Of a DNA stretch of 64,000 nt, positions 25,615-34,476 are shown in pieces (position 1 is the first letter of the stretch; every line of letters starts with the position of its first letter). Both the position numbers and the translations under genes were made by a program. The stretch spans positions 3,488,001-3,552,000 of the forward strand of contig NZ_CP150203.1 in assembly GCF_037969725.1 (NCBI RefSeq), written 5' to 3'. The DNA comes from Paenibacillus sp. FSL W8-0426 (GTDB taxonomy: Bacteria > Bacillota > Bacilli > Paenibacillales > Paenibacillaceae). The notes below the pieces were generated by a model. The model was not told where the DNA came from, made no database searches, and saw only the letters and a list, made by a program, of their open reading frames with translations.

Positions 25615-27141
25615 TTATCTATTATTACTATGAGGGGCTCTACTAAAAGGATGATCAACTAACAATCTGAATGGTATTAAGGTTGTTAATGGACCTGTTC
25701 CCCATCTAGTCGCACCCAAAACAAATGCTAGTTCTATACAATTTTTATTAGGAATGAATAGAGGGTCTGAAATTTTAATATTTAGTATATATTCCTTTTG
25801 ATTCAAAGTCCAAGAACATCCTTCTGGTTTCTCCTCATCTCTAAGTTCATGATCTTCAACTATAAAACAACATCTTTTGTCTTCAATAAAAATCTCAAAT
25901 ACATCACAATTTTGACCAGGCATTATGTCGTTAAATTTAATAATCAAGTTAAGCTTTTTTTCTTCAACTTTCACTGATAAATAATCTATAAGTCGAACAC
26001 TATGAGAATTGAATTTATTAATATTTTGAATTCTCACTTCAGAACCGCCTTGATTTAAAATAATGGGTTCAGTTCCTAAATGGTTAACAAACTCCTCGAT
26101 ACCATAATATATATATTCTTCTGACTTGGATGGTATGTACATGGCTCCAGAAAATTGAAGTATTTTAGGAAACACCTCACCAGTTAAAGAATCTGCACCA
26201 TACTCTAAGATTCTGTTTACATCCTTTATTCCAAACATTTGATCTATTAAGTAGCCTACAAACCTTACAGAAGTGAGACCTTCTTTCTCTTCAATAATCT
26301 TATTAAATTGTTTTAAATGAAATGATTCGTGATTCAAAAGATCAACAATATCAAAAAGTTCTGCAATAATAATATGTGAAGCAAAGAGGAATTGAGAATT
26401 AACAAAATTTCTGAATACATGAGTACAGAGAATGAATATTTGATAGTGTATGTCAGGTACAATTACTCCTCCTAGATGGTCACATAATTGTGCTCCTTGA
26501 ATGAGATCATCATAATAAATTTGATTCTTTTTTAGTGTTGGGTACTCAAAAAAAATTTTTCTATTATTTTCATATGCCTTGATTTTTTTTTGGTTTATAT
26601 CCTCTGAATAATCAATAATCGACACATATTTATGAATTTCAATGGCAGCATCTTCTCTAATCATTCGACAATACTCATGCTCGCTAGGAAATTCATCTTT
26701 TTGGAAATTCAGCTCTATAAGAATATATTCGAGCATTTGGGGATCTGAATAGATCAGATCAATATCAGCGCTTCTTCTCAAATTAATGTTATTTCTTGTT
26801 AGACCGAATACAGAGAAACCTTTAATGAGTATCGGATAATCATGTAAACCTCGTTTATCAAATTCGCGGAAAATTTCCTGCATTACGCCTAGATGTCTTT
26901 GAAAAGTATTTTTTATTTCATGTTGCGAAAACATTAAACTTGCGATAAATTGTTTTGTCAGCATTTGAGAGTTATTCATTTTCAGTAGGTCCGCTATATT
27001 TATTCGGCCCTCTAGTTTGTGATTTGTAATAGCAAGCAAAACCCTTAAACTAAAATCATCGTTTCTTTTATCTCCAGTAAACTTTTCTGCATAATAGTTA
27101 AACATACCCTGTAACCAATCATAAATTTTTGTATCAGACAT
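25615..27141 (-). CDS. Nucleotidyltransferase family protein (PF14907-like), lasso-cluster type
   Basis: A 508-residue protein. Residues about 104-135 hold the nucleotidyltransferase core: YPILIKGFSVFGLT, then RRSADIDLIYSDP with the metal-binding pair Asp126/Asp128. This is the PF14907 type, found in several Bacillales lasso peptide clusters of the paeninodin/pseudomycoidin kind, where it takes part in tail decoration. The C-terminal 150 residues look like a beta-rich accessory domain. ATG 27141 is chosen for the strong CAGGAGGCAACA site; earlier in-frame starts have none. First gene of a four-gene minus-strand operon. Without the cyclase and kinase its present role is unclear. Confidence 0.75.
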   Translation of the reverse strand: MSDTKIYDWLQGMFNYYAEKFTGDKRNDDFSLRVLLAITNHKLEGRINIADLLKMNNSQMLTKQFIASLMFSQHEIKNTFQRHLGVMQEIFREFDKRGLHDYPILIKGFSVFGLTRNNINLRRSADIDLIYSDPQMLEYILIELNFQKDEFPSEHEYCRMIREDAAIEIHKYVSIIDYSEDINQKKIKAYENNRKIFFEYPTLKKNQIYYDDLIQGAQLCDHLGGVIVPDIHYQIFILCTHVFRNFVNSQFLFASHIIIAELFDIVDLLNHESFHLKQFNKIIEEKEGLTSVRFVGYLIDQMFGIKDVNRILEYGADSLTGEVFPKILQFSGAMYIPSKSEEYIYYGIEEFVNHLGTEPIILNQGGSEVRIQNINKFNSHSVRLIDYLSVKVEEKKLNLIIKFNDIMPGQNCDVFEIFIEDKRCCFIVEDHELRDEEKPEGCSWTLNQKEYILNIKISDPLFIPNKNCIELAFVLGATRWGTGPLTTLIPFRLLVDHPFSRAPHSNNR

Positions 27142-27230
27142 TGTTGCCTCCTGTTTTTGTCTTTTGCAATTTATGCACTTTGTTTGAATTAGTGTACATT
27201 TGTTATTCAATTCGCTCAAAAATATTCTAA

Positions 27231-27260
27231 TTTATGTTGAAATATATTAAAACCTGTCAA
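27231..27260 (-). promoter_or_regulatory. Candidate sigma-A promoter of the lasso-like remnant operon
   Basis: On the minus strand TTGACA (27260-27255) is followed after 18 bases by CATAAA (27236-27231), about 90 bases upstream of the nucleotidyltransferase start. The -10 is weak. Confidence 0.35.
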
Positions 27261-27596
27261 AATATTGTTGTTAGTAGTAAACCTATAGATACTCATGATC
27301 AAATTAACCGTACCCGAGCCATGGTCAAGCCCCCATTTAATAGACATTGAAAAAATACCCTATATAAATTGAACCAATGATTTTTACACGGAGTCACTAC
27401 GTGGTCAGAATCATCTTCCGATTGCTATTATCCCCAGATTTTTTTAATCCCCTTTTTAAACGGGAAAATCCGGTGATAGGCCTATGCTTCCGACGCAGCT
27501 TTCCTTCAGAAAGCTTTCAGGCGAACGCTCCGCTTCTCCAGATTCTTTCTGCCCTCTCCGTTTTATCGTATAATGTCTAGTTCAACCTATATAGGT

Positions 27597-27985
27597 AGGC
27601 TATAAACTGCTTCCAGAACGCTACCGGAGGCAGTTTATTTAGTTTTCGTTGTGTTGATATTGGTTGTAAAGCTAGCTATAGGTTTCAATTCGCCTCTGTG
27701 CCTCGTCCATATTTTGGATATCAAAAGGATAGAGCCCTTCCGTCTTACCGGAATCCCTGATCGCTGTGAATGATCAGTCTTGTCACGTCTTTTGTATTGC
27801 TAAAGGCGTGCACAAAGGTCTGTAACTCCAGTTGATTTTATTTTCGCTGACTCATGTTAGCTTTAAAGTCGCGCTTGAACAGGTTTTTGGCAACACGCCC
27901 TTCGGTTGAAGAACCGTATTTACAGCGATGCTTACGCCGAATTCTTGAGCGGACTCCAAGCGTCTGCATGAGCCGTATTCCTTTC
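27597..27985 (-). pseudogene. IS3-family (IS150-type) transposase relic
   Basis: Degenerate OrfB fragments in several frames on the minus strand. Readable in order: RLMQTLGVRSRIRRKHRCKY, GSSTEGRVAKNLFKRDFKAN, then HAFSNTKDVTRLIIHSDQGF (around the second catalytic Asp), LYPFDIQNMDEAQRRIETYS, and LNKLPPVAFWKQFIA at the C-terminus. Stops and frameshifts separate them and the middle is deleted, so it is dead. Intact OrfB would be about 280 residues. It lies immediately upstream of the lasso-like operon. Confidence 0.7.
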
Positions 27986-28118
27986 TTAAAGAGAAAATAT
28001 ATGTTGCCATCAAGTTTGGAAATACGTACATCGTGTCAGTTGTCCACATATATGATCGTACTTAATAGTTGTCATTTAAAGTGCATGTACTCAATGTTAG
28101 ATATCCATCTAATCGGAA

Positions 28119-28227
28119 ATCGGTACAAGTTCTTGTCCTTGGCTTGTGACACGAACTTGTACCGATAAAATAAACAAAGCCGCTAAAATAGCGACTTCCA
28201 ATAGGACCATGTTCTTGTCCCCTGACA
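28119..28227 (+). repeat. Dispersed repeat R1, copy B (longest), with inverted repeat
   Basis: Begins with ATCGGTACAAGTTCTTGTC (28119-28137), inverted with one mismatch at 28148-28166. After an AT-rich linker come the core GCCGCTAAAATAGCGACTT and the right end GTTCTTGTCCCCTGACA. The two outer ends are imperfect inverted repeats of one another, as in a MITE. Same orientation as copy A on the other side of the island. Confidence 0.7.
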
Positions 28228-28304
28228 TTAGTTCATGCTGATAAGGACATTATGTGCATCACTTGGAAAAAAGTTGTGTATGGCAACAGCTCGATACCAA
28301 ACGA

Positions 28305-28335
28305 GAAAATACCTACCCCTCTCCCGGGCAGGTAT
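28305..28335 (-). terminator. Terminator of the two-component/lipoprotein operon
   Basis: On the minus strand ATACCTGCCC pairs with GGGTAGGTAT (one mismatch) and is followed by TTTTC, 20 bases past the lipoprotein stop. Confidence 0.7.
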
Positions 28336-28354
28336 CAACATCGATCACTAAATA

Positions 28355-29074
28355 TTAGTCCAGAAGGCTGTAGATCTGAATGCTCTCCACCTTGGCATCC
28401 TTGATATGAAACGACATCACATCCACATAATTGGATGGCTCGTAACGGAAGTCATCCTCCTCATCAGGGGCTCCATCACCAAGCAGTTTCCCCTCAGGGT
28501 AGGCATTTTTGAGTGTATCCAGGCTATCTCCTGCTTTAATGTTTCGCACTGTCGCGTACTTAGGATCTGTAATTTCGATATGAAAGATGGAGTCTTGCTT
28601 CCCCTCCGGTATACTAATTGTTTTAATCTCCAGACCAGGATACGTATAAACCTTTTCTGTAAAACCGATTAACGTATCCATGTTTGTTCCATCGTCGGCA
28701 CTGTACGTATGAGATTTCAGGTTATCCGGTTTGCCCAGCATCTGTTCCATCTGATCTTCATTCGCTGTATCCGAAATCGCAATGGTGTGCTCATTATAGA
28801 CAAAAGCAAGCTCTTTCAGCACCACATTGCCTTCCTTCTCCATCGAACCTTCCTTAATAGCTTCAGCATCCTGTCCTTCCGAATTTTCTGAAGCAGGCGC
28901 AGTGGAATTTGATGCCCCTTCGTCTTTGGCATATTCGTCGGGCGTGTTTTTTTCAGCCGAGTTCTGCGCCGCTTCTGGAGACTTGGCACCATTGGACTGA
29001 CAGCCCGTCAGTGCTATCGTTAGTAAAATACTCAGCAGGATAACAGCTGTAGCTTTGTTTATCCATTTCATCAT
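28355..29074 (-). CDS. Lipoprotein of unknown function, downstream of a two-component system
   Basis: A 239-residue exported lipoprotein. The signal peptide (WINKATAVILLSILLTIALT) ends in the lipobox ALTGC, so the mature protein is anchored outside the membrane. Residues about 27-75 are a Ser/Glu/Ala-rich spacer. The folded part has MEQMLGKPDNLKSHTYSADD and a later GDSLDTLKNAYPEGKLLGDG, two segments with the look of SmpA/BamE-like or DUF4309-type repeats. Starts at 29074 and 29071 both fit the GGAGGGATC site; spacing favours 29071. It follows the histidine kinase by 114 bases and may sense or report to it. Confidence 0.8.
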   Translation of the reverse strand: MMKWINKATAVILLSILLTIALTGCQSNGAKSPEAAQNSAEKNTPDEYAKDEGASNSTAPASENSEGQDAEAIKEGSMEKEGNVVLKELAFVYNEHTIAISDTANEDQMEQMLGKPDNLKSHTYSADDGTNMDTLIGFTEKVYTYPGLEIKTISIPEGKQDSIFHIEITDPKYATVRNIKAGDSLDTLKNAYPEGKLLGDGAPDEEDDFRYEPSNYVDVMSFHIKDAKVESIQIYSLLD

Positions 29075-29188
29075 GATCCCTCCATAAATGTGTGATTTCT
29101 TCTTTATGAAGTGATTATAAAAAAAGCATTTGTTAGTCTCATAACAGAATTGTATCACTCTTGTAACGTTAACTATTTACGCGCATGT

Positions 29189-30616
29189 TTACGCACGGGG
29201 TAACACAATCGTAACGGTCGTTCCTTCCCCGATTTGACTTTCCATGTCGATATATCCATTAAACCGATCTACAATCTCTTTGCAAATCGAAAGTCCAAGA
29301 CCTGAACCGTTCGCTGTGCTTGCATTTTTCGCCCGGTAAAAGCGTTCCTGCACTCTCTCCAGCTCATCGCCCGCGATACCGATTCCTTGATCACGTATCC
29401 GTATAACTACCTCGCTTGGCGTATGTGTAAGCTTCAATTCGATTAGCGATGGACTGCTTGAATATTTGATGGCATTGTCCACAAGGTTGGCGATCGCATG
29501 GGACATCAGCATTGGATTCACGTTGGCGTGGACTCTCGTCAGAAGCTTATCCTCCGGTTCCGCTTCCGCCTCCCTGAACATAATCTTGATCCCTTTATCC
29601 TTAGCCTTCGCTTCCATATTCATTGCCACTTGCTGAATCAGTTCGTTCATTTCCGTTTTCCGAGCTTCCAGTTCGTTAGAACCAGCCTTGTCAAAGCGGG
29701 ATAGCAGCAACAGTTCATTAATCAATCGTGTCAACCGATCCGATTCCTGCAGCAGATGACCATAGATTTTTTGCAGTTCCTTGTTCTCATTCTCTCCTTC
29801 AAACAAGTATTGAGAGAAACCACGAATGGCTGCCAAGGGTGTTTTTAACTCGTGAGATACGTTGGAGACAAATTGTTTCTGGTACTGAATGTAATCATGA
29901 AGCTGCCGCCCCATGGAATCCAGCCCATCTGCCAGCATGCCCAGCTCGTCCTTCCGGTTAAGATGAACTCTTCGAAACTCTTGTCTAGAGAAACTTTGCA
30001 CTGCGCCAAGCAGCAGTTTAATCGGCTTGGTTGTGCTGCGGGCAATCCACAGACTGGATAACGTAATCAGTACAATAAATCCGCCTGCACCCGCAAACAG
30101 GACATAACGGATTTGATCCATGATTGCATAAAAGTACGAAATGTCCTCCACGAACTCATACACATAAGCGTTTTCGTAATATTGATTCTGAATGGGTGTC
30201 GCAAAATAAAGCAAATGATCTTCCGTTACGGTGTAGGCATAACTGCCGTTCAGCGCTTTCTCAATATTCTTTTCAAAAATAAGAGGTTTTCCATCATTAA
30301 TGATGATGCCATCCACAGCCAAACCCAGCAGCTGCTTGGAGCTATCATAGATACGCACTTCCCTGCCTGAAGCTTTCAGCTTCTCCAGAGCAAGTCTGAC
30401 AATTTCTGTGGTCTGTGGCTCTCCTATCGATGATCTATGCTGATTCAACACCTCACGGAAGGACAGCTCGGACAGATCCGCCTTCTCCATCATCTGTTTT
30501 TCAATGGTAATGAAGCTGTAATAATCGATGGCTTTATTCACCGCAAAAATGATGATGCCAAAGGACAGCACGGAGAAAAATAAATAATTCAGCAGTAACC
30601 GGGTTGCATACTTCAG
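29189..30616 (-). CDS. Sensor histidine kinase (HisKA/HATPase, HAMP)
   Basis: A membrane sensor kinase of about 475 residues: first membrane helix LLLNYLFFSVLSFGIIIFAV, an extracellular sensor of about 130 residues, second helix near YVLFAGAGGFIVLITLSSLW, HAMP, then HisKA with the phospho-accepting His in FVSNVSHELKTPLAA. N-box (NLVDNAIKYS), G1 (RDQGIGIAG) and G2 (GSGLGLSICK) complete the ATPase. The start at CTG 30616 is inferred: it overlaps the response-regulator stop as CTGA, has GGAGGTGGCGAGGG upstream, and restores a full first helix. The nearest conventional start, GTG 30571, would cut that helix. The partner is the OmpR-type regulator just upstream. Confidence 0.88.
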   Translation of the reverse strand: MKYATRLLLNYLFFSVLSFGIIIFAVNKAIDYYSFITIEKQMMEKADLSELSFREVLNQHRSSIGEPQTTEIVRLALEKLKASGREVRIYDSSKQLLGLAVDGIIINDGKPLIFEKNIEKALNGSYAYTVTEDHLLYFATPIQNQYYENAYVYEFVEDISYFYAIMDQIRYVLFAGAGGFIVLITLSSLWIARSTTKPIKLLLGAVQSFSRQEFRRVHLNRKDELGMLADGLDSMGRQLHDYIQYQKQFVSNVSHELKTPLAAIRGFSQYLFEGENENKELQKIYGHLLQESDRLTRLINELLLLSRFDKAGSNELEARKTEMNELIQQVAMNMEAKAKDKGIKIMFREAEAEPEDKLLTRVHANVNPMLMSHAIANLVDNAIKYSSSPSLIELKLTHTPSEVVIRIRDQGIGIAGDELERVQERFYRAKNASTANGSGLGLSICKEIVDRFNGYIDMESQIGEGTTVTIVLPRA

Positions 30617-31320
30617 CCCTCGCCACCTCCAAGTTGATAGCCAAATCCATAGATCGTCCTGACATACTTCGGTTCGTCCGCATTATCCTCCAGCTTCTTC
30701 CGTAATCGCATGATGGTCATATCCACACTGCGACTGTCTCCCATAAAGTCATATCCCCAGCCGATCTGCAGCAGCTCATCCCGGGTAAAGATTTTCTCTG
30801 GCCTTTTGAGTAACGTTTCCAAGATTTTAAACTCTTTGGCCGTTAAAGACACGGGTACACCGTTTTTCAGCACCCTTCGGCTTTCCAGATCAAATGTCAG
30901 ATCTTCATGAATGATGCGTGTAGATTTCACTTCTGCTCCTTCACTTGATTCTTCCTTGCTCTCGTTTCTTCTCAGAATCACCTTGATTCGAGCAAGCAAT
31001 TCACGATTGTCAAAGGGTTTGGTCATATAATCTTCCGCCCCTAGCTCTAGTCCGAGCACCTTGTCGATTACCTCATTTTTGGCAGAGAGCATGATCACAG
31101 GAACGGCACGTTTCCCGGTGATTTCCTTGCACAGGTCATATCCGGAGCAGTCAGGCAGCATCAAGTCAAGCACCACCAGGTCCGGCCCAAAATCATCCAG
31201 CAGCTGCAGGGCTATTTTACCGTCCTCAGCCGTTTGAACGACGTAGTTTTCTCTTCTCAGTACGAGCTCAATTAAATCTCTGATTGCGACTTCATCGTCA
31301 ATGACAAGTATTTTCTTCAA
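30613..31320 (-). CDS. OmpR/PhoB-family response regulator
   Basis: A 235-residue response regulator. Receiver: acidic pair IDDE near residue 8, phospho-acceptor Asp in LVVLDLMLPD (about 52), Thr/Ser in IMLSAKN, Lys in MTKPFD. A linker rich in Glu and Ser follows, then the winged-helix output domain (SLTAKEFKILETLLKRPEKI ... RSVDMTIMRLRKKLED ... VRTIYGFGYQL). Starts at TTG 31320 behind AAGGGGTG. Forms an operon with the kinase and the lipoprotein; target genes are not visible. Confidence 0.94.
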   Translation of the reverse strand: MKKILVIDDEVAIRDLIELVLRRENYVVQTAEDGKIALQLLDDFGPDLVVLDLMLPDCSGYDLCKEITGKRAVPVIMLSAKNEVIDKVLGLELGAEDYMTKPFDNRELLARIKVILRRNESKEESSEGAEVKSTRIIHEDLTFDLESRRVLKNGVPVSLTAKEFKILETLLKRPEKIFTRDELLQIGWGYDFMGDSRSVDMTIMRLRKKLEDNADEPKYVRTIYGFGYQLGGGEG

Positions 31321-31892
31321 TGTGCACCCCTTTTAGCCTTGTTCCCCAGCTTGAATCATAATTTACCCTCATCTTAGCACAGACACTTTAGATTCCTCCA
31401 CCAACTGGAAGATGAGGTTTATTCCACTGAGCCCAACATAACTTGTAATAAACCCGAATAATTCCAGCCAACGTTGGCTCAATTTTTGCCCTGCTCATCT
31501 TCTTCGCTCTGGCACGCGGCGGAACCGTTAACAAAGAGAGGCGGAAACCGATACCGTCGTTCATTAGATATTTTTATAAAGATGCTGCCAGGGCATAAAG
31601 GTACAAGATAAACATAAAAGGACCGAAAGCATTCATCGATGGAAGATGAACACTTACGGTCCTTTTTTATTTTTGTATTGAAATTTCATCCATTCTTTCA
31701 GTGCCTGAACAACCTGCTGAAGCTGTTCCTAACCTGTACCTTAGGTGCGCTGTCTCCCTTTTGCATCCAATAGTAGCCAAATTGACCAATCATTCTTCGT
31801 TTGTTTAACGATGATGTTAATTAAACGATCGGCAGCAACGGACGTGCTATTCCTTGTTCGAGCTCGCCCGGCAGATTCCTAACCCGCTTCCG
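31321..31892. other. Non-coding gap with hairpin
   Basis: No gene recognised. The gap contains the hairpin at 31616-31668. Minus-strand frames in 31680-31880 show short protein-like stretches (for example INIIVKQTKNDWSIWLLLDA) but are broken and not assignable. Confidence 0.4.
31616..31668. terminator. Bidirectional terminator-like hairpin
   Basis: AAAAGGACCG pairs with CGGTCCTTTT, with AAAG/CTTA continuing the stem; T-runs occur on both strands. It could end the ABC-2 operon on the minus strand. Confidence 0.65.
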
Positions 31893-32693
31893 CTACACCT
31901 TCAAATCTCTCTTTCTGTACGAAACATATGTCATTCTGAGCAACAAAGCGACGATTATTGTGGACAGCAGCACGAAAATCGAGCTGAACCCGCCTTGAAA
32001 AAGCAACTGCTCCGCTTCGAAATATTTAATGGGAGTGAAATATTTCAACCCATCCAAATTGGGATTCATGTCGATCATCTTGGCCATCATCAACGAAATC
32101 AATAATGCGACAATGGCCAGTGGAGAAGCGGATTTGGGGTTTCTGCCCATCGCCGCTATGCCCGCACCCGTCACCATAAAGATCGACTGTAGCATGAGCA
32201 TGCCCGCCATAAGGTTCATAATTTCTCTGGCAAAAGTCTCCCCATCGTTAAAATATCCGACCATGAGAATCGATGAAATGCCCGTCATGATATTTAACGC
32301 CAAAACATTGGAAAAGCCGGCCGACAGCTTCGCCGTTAAGATCCGGCTTCTGGAAACCGGCTTGACGATCAGAAATTCCGTCGTTTTGTCGCTCTCTTCT
32401 TTAGCGATTACGCCAGCTCCAATCATCGCGGCATGAATCGTTGCCATCACGACTAGATAGTAGTAGCATAAACCGTAATATCCAGCGGTGGTCGACAGGT
32501 CGAAAGCGCCCCGCAACCCGAGCAGCACCTTCACTGCCGCTGGAAGCTGGGTTACAAGCTCGTTGAGGGACTGGTTCCCGCTATATTCCGTGCCAAATTT
32601 CCACATGCTGGCCGCAACGATATAAAACACGCCGATGCACCAAATGATGAGCGATTTTCGATAGGCTTTCATTTCTCTCAGATACATATTCAT
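31893..32693 (-). CDS. ABC-2 type permease, second of pair
   Basis: A 266-residue membrane protein with about six helices. The segment EESDKTTEFLIVKPVSRSRI after helix 2 is the conserved cytoplasmic motif of ABC-2 permeases that contact the ATPase. ATG 32693 has GAGGAGG upstream, a better site than the TTG 18 bases earlier. It follows its paralogue by 14 bases. With the ATPase at 33505-34398 it likely forms an export or self-protection pump; the substrate is unknown. Confidence 0.86.
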   Translation of the reverse strand: MNMYLREMKAYRKSLIIWCIGVFYIVAASMWKFGTEYSGNQSLNELVTQLPAAVKVLLGLRGAFDLSTTAGYYGLCYYYLVVMATIHAAMIGAGVIAKEESDKTTEFLIVKPVSRSRILTAKLSAGFSNVLALNIMTGISSILMVGYFNDGETFAREIMNLMAGMLMLQSIFMVTGAGIAAMGRNPKSASPLAIVALLISLMMAKMIDMNPNLDGLKYFTPIKYFEAEQLLFQGGFSSIFVLLSTIIVALLLRMTYVSYRKRDLKV

Positions 32694-32707
32694 GTAACGA
32701 TTCCTCC

Positions 32708-33508
32708 TCAAGCAGCATGAATGTCTTTCTTATCGTAAACGGCATAGCCGGCGGCAACGCTTGCCGTGATCAGCAATATGGCGGTCAGCACAAAAGGCGC
32801 TTCGTACGATCCGTAACGAACGATCCATTCGCTGTCGAAATAGTGGAACGGAATCAAGTATCTTACGTTATAGCCGCCCATGACGGGCTTGAGTGCGTTA
32901 TATACGATTACGCTTAACAGCAAACTGCCTACAGCGATCCCTGTCGCTGATTTCATGTTGGGGAATACGACCGCAATTAGCAAGCCCAAGGACATAAAGA
33001 TCAACTGGACAAACCATAAAGACATGTCGATCATAAAAAAAATTATCATGTTGACGGCGTCTCCGGAAATAATGATGGCCGTCATGATCGTAACCGCAAA
33101 GCAGACGAATGTAGTGAAAGTCAGACAAACCGTTGCCGCGCCGAGCTTTGACGTCATGATCTGCTTGCGGGAAACCGGCTTGGTAAACAGAAAATCCGCC
33201 GTTTTTCCGCTTCTTTCTTTAAACAAAACGGTAGCGCCCAAGATCATCGCCTGCACCGCTCCCAGCTCGACCACGCCCTTAAATACGAACGTATAAAACC
33301 CCATATAGCTAGACAAGCTATCCTGGGAAAGCCCCAACAAGCTTCGAACCGCTTCCGGATAACTTTCCAAAGCTTTCTCTATGATGGCGGCATTCTCGGA
33401 AAACGCCGGGTAGAACAAGGAAATCAGAACAATCCAGGCCGATAAGGCGAAGGTCCATAAAATCGTAAATCGGGTGTTCGCTTTCAATTCGCGCGCAAAC
33501 ATATTCAC
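32708..33508 (-). CDS. ABC-2 type permease, first of pair
   Basis: A 266-residue membrane protein, about six helices, paralogous to the next gene: it carries the matching motif KERSGKTADFLFTKPVSRKQ. The GTG start at 33508 overlaps the ATPase stop as GTGA, so translation is coupled. It also shares the signature of a large first outer loop (AIIEKALESYPEAVRSLLGL). Probably a heterodimer with the 31893-32693 product. Confidence 0.86.
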   Translation of the reverse strand: MNMFARELKANTRFTILWTFALSAWIVLISLFYPAFSENAAIIEKALESYPEAVRSLLGLSQDSLSSYMGFYTFVFKGVVELGAVQAMILGATVLFKERSGKTADFLFTKPVSRKQIMTSKLGAATVCLTFTTFVCFAVTIMTAIIISGDAVNMIIFFMIDMSLWFVQLIFMSLGLLIAVVFPNMKSATGIAVGSLLLSVIVYNALKPVMGGYNVRYLIPFHYFDSEWIVRYGSYEAPFVLTAILLITASVAAGYAVYDKKDIHAA

Positions 33509-34398
33509 CGCTTCTCACTTTCCTTCCCGTAGTAATGCATGAAAATTTCCTCAAGACTAGGCTCTTCGATCAGAAGATTCGATAGCGGAACTTCCGAAAG
33601 CTTGCGAAGAATCGAATTGATATCCCCCTTGTAAAGGAAGCTGAGCTGTTTCCCCTGCGCTACCGCATTGCTTACGCCGTCTATCGAGAAAAGCTTCGGA
33701 TCGGCTTGGTCCGTTAGTTCGGCTTGAATTCTTTTATAGCTGTTTGCCCGCAGCGTGCTTATCTTTTCGAGGCTGATGATTTTCCCTTCCTTGATAATGG
33801 CAACGCGGTCGCACATTTTTTGAACCTCGCTTAGAATATGCGAAGAAAACAAAATCGTCGTCCCTTTTCGGTTTTCCTCCGCAAGAAGATCGAAAAATCG
33901 TTGCTGCATCAGCGGATCCAAGCCTCCGGTCGGCTCGTCGAGGATGATAAGCTTCGGTTGGTGCTGCAGCCCCTGTACGATGCCTACTTTCTTGCGGTTC
34001 CCGTAAGACAGATCATCGATTTTCCTATTCAGATCGAGGTCCATGATTTCTGCCAGCTCCATCATCCGTTTGCCGCAGTCCTTCTTGTAAAAGCTGGCCG
34101 AATACTTCAAAAGATCGATGACTTTCATCTTGTCGTAATAAAAAACTTCCGAGGGCAAGTATCCGATTTCCTTTTTGATTTCCACGCTTTGCTTGATGAA
34201 GTCTCTTCCGAAAATTTCTGCTCTCCCGCTTGTAGGATAGATGAGCGACAGTAACGTTCGAATCGTGGTCGATTTTCCGGCTCCGTTCGGTCCGATAAAA
34301 CCGAAAATTTCGCCTTCCTTCACGTCGAAGCTTACATCTTCAATTCCTCGGGCAGCGCCGTATCGTTTGGTCAAGTTATTAACCTCGATTGCATTCAT
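33505..34398 (-). CDS. ABC transporter ATP-binding protein
   Basis: A 297-residue ATPase for the two ABC-2 permeases. Walker A GPNGAGKST, Q-loop near GYLPSEVFYYDK, signature LSYGNRKKVG (the usual LSGGQ replaced by LSYGN, common in this subfamily), Walker B LIILDEPTGGLD and H-loop FSSHIL. The C-terminal 90 residues are the DUF4162-like extension. ATG 34398 has CGAGGAGG upstream. A TetR-like operator sits 37 bases before the start. Confidence 0.93.
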   Translation of the reverse strand: MNAIEVNNLTKRYGAARGIEDVSFDVKEGEIFGFIGPNGAGKSTTIRTLLSLIYPTSGRAEIFGRDFIKQSVEIKKEIGYLPSEVFYYDKMKVIDLLKYSASFYKKDCGKRMMELAEIMDLDLNRKIDDLSYGNRKKVGIVQGLQHQPKLIILDEPTGGLDPLMQQRFFDLLAEENRKGTTILFSSHILSEVQKMCDRVAIIKEGKIISLEKISTLRANSYKRIQAELTDQADPKLFSIDGVSNAVAQGKQLSFLYKGDINSILRKLSEVPLSNLLIEEPSLEEIFMHYYGKESEKR

Positions 34399-34434
34399 AC
34401 AAATCTTCCTCCTCGCAGGATATGCATTACACTG

Positions 34435-34452
34435 ACTAACCGTACGGTCAAT
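34435..34452. promoter_or_regulatory. TetR-like operator, copy 1
   Basis: ACTAACCGTACGGTCAAT, with the perfect palindrome ACCGTACGGT, between the TetR stop and the ATPase start. It differs at only two bases from the site at 35186-35203. Confidence 0.65.
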
Positions 34453-34476
34453 ATAATTCAAAAAAAATATTGGCTC

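Noticed and set aside
27377..27580. 68-codon plus-strand frame upstream of the nucleotidyltransferase gene
   Set aside because: No ribosome site and no protein-like pattern; it overlaps the edge of the IS3 relic.
27142..27600. Searched for a lasso precursor peptide gene upstream of the nucleotidyltransferase
   Set aside because: No short frame with a ribosome site and a Gly-start core after a Thr at the penultimate leader position was seen on either strand.
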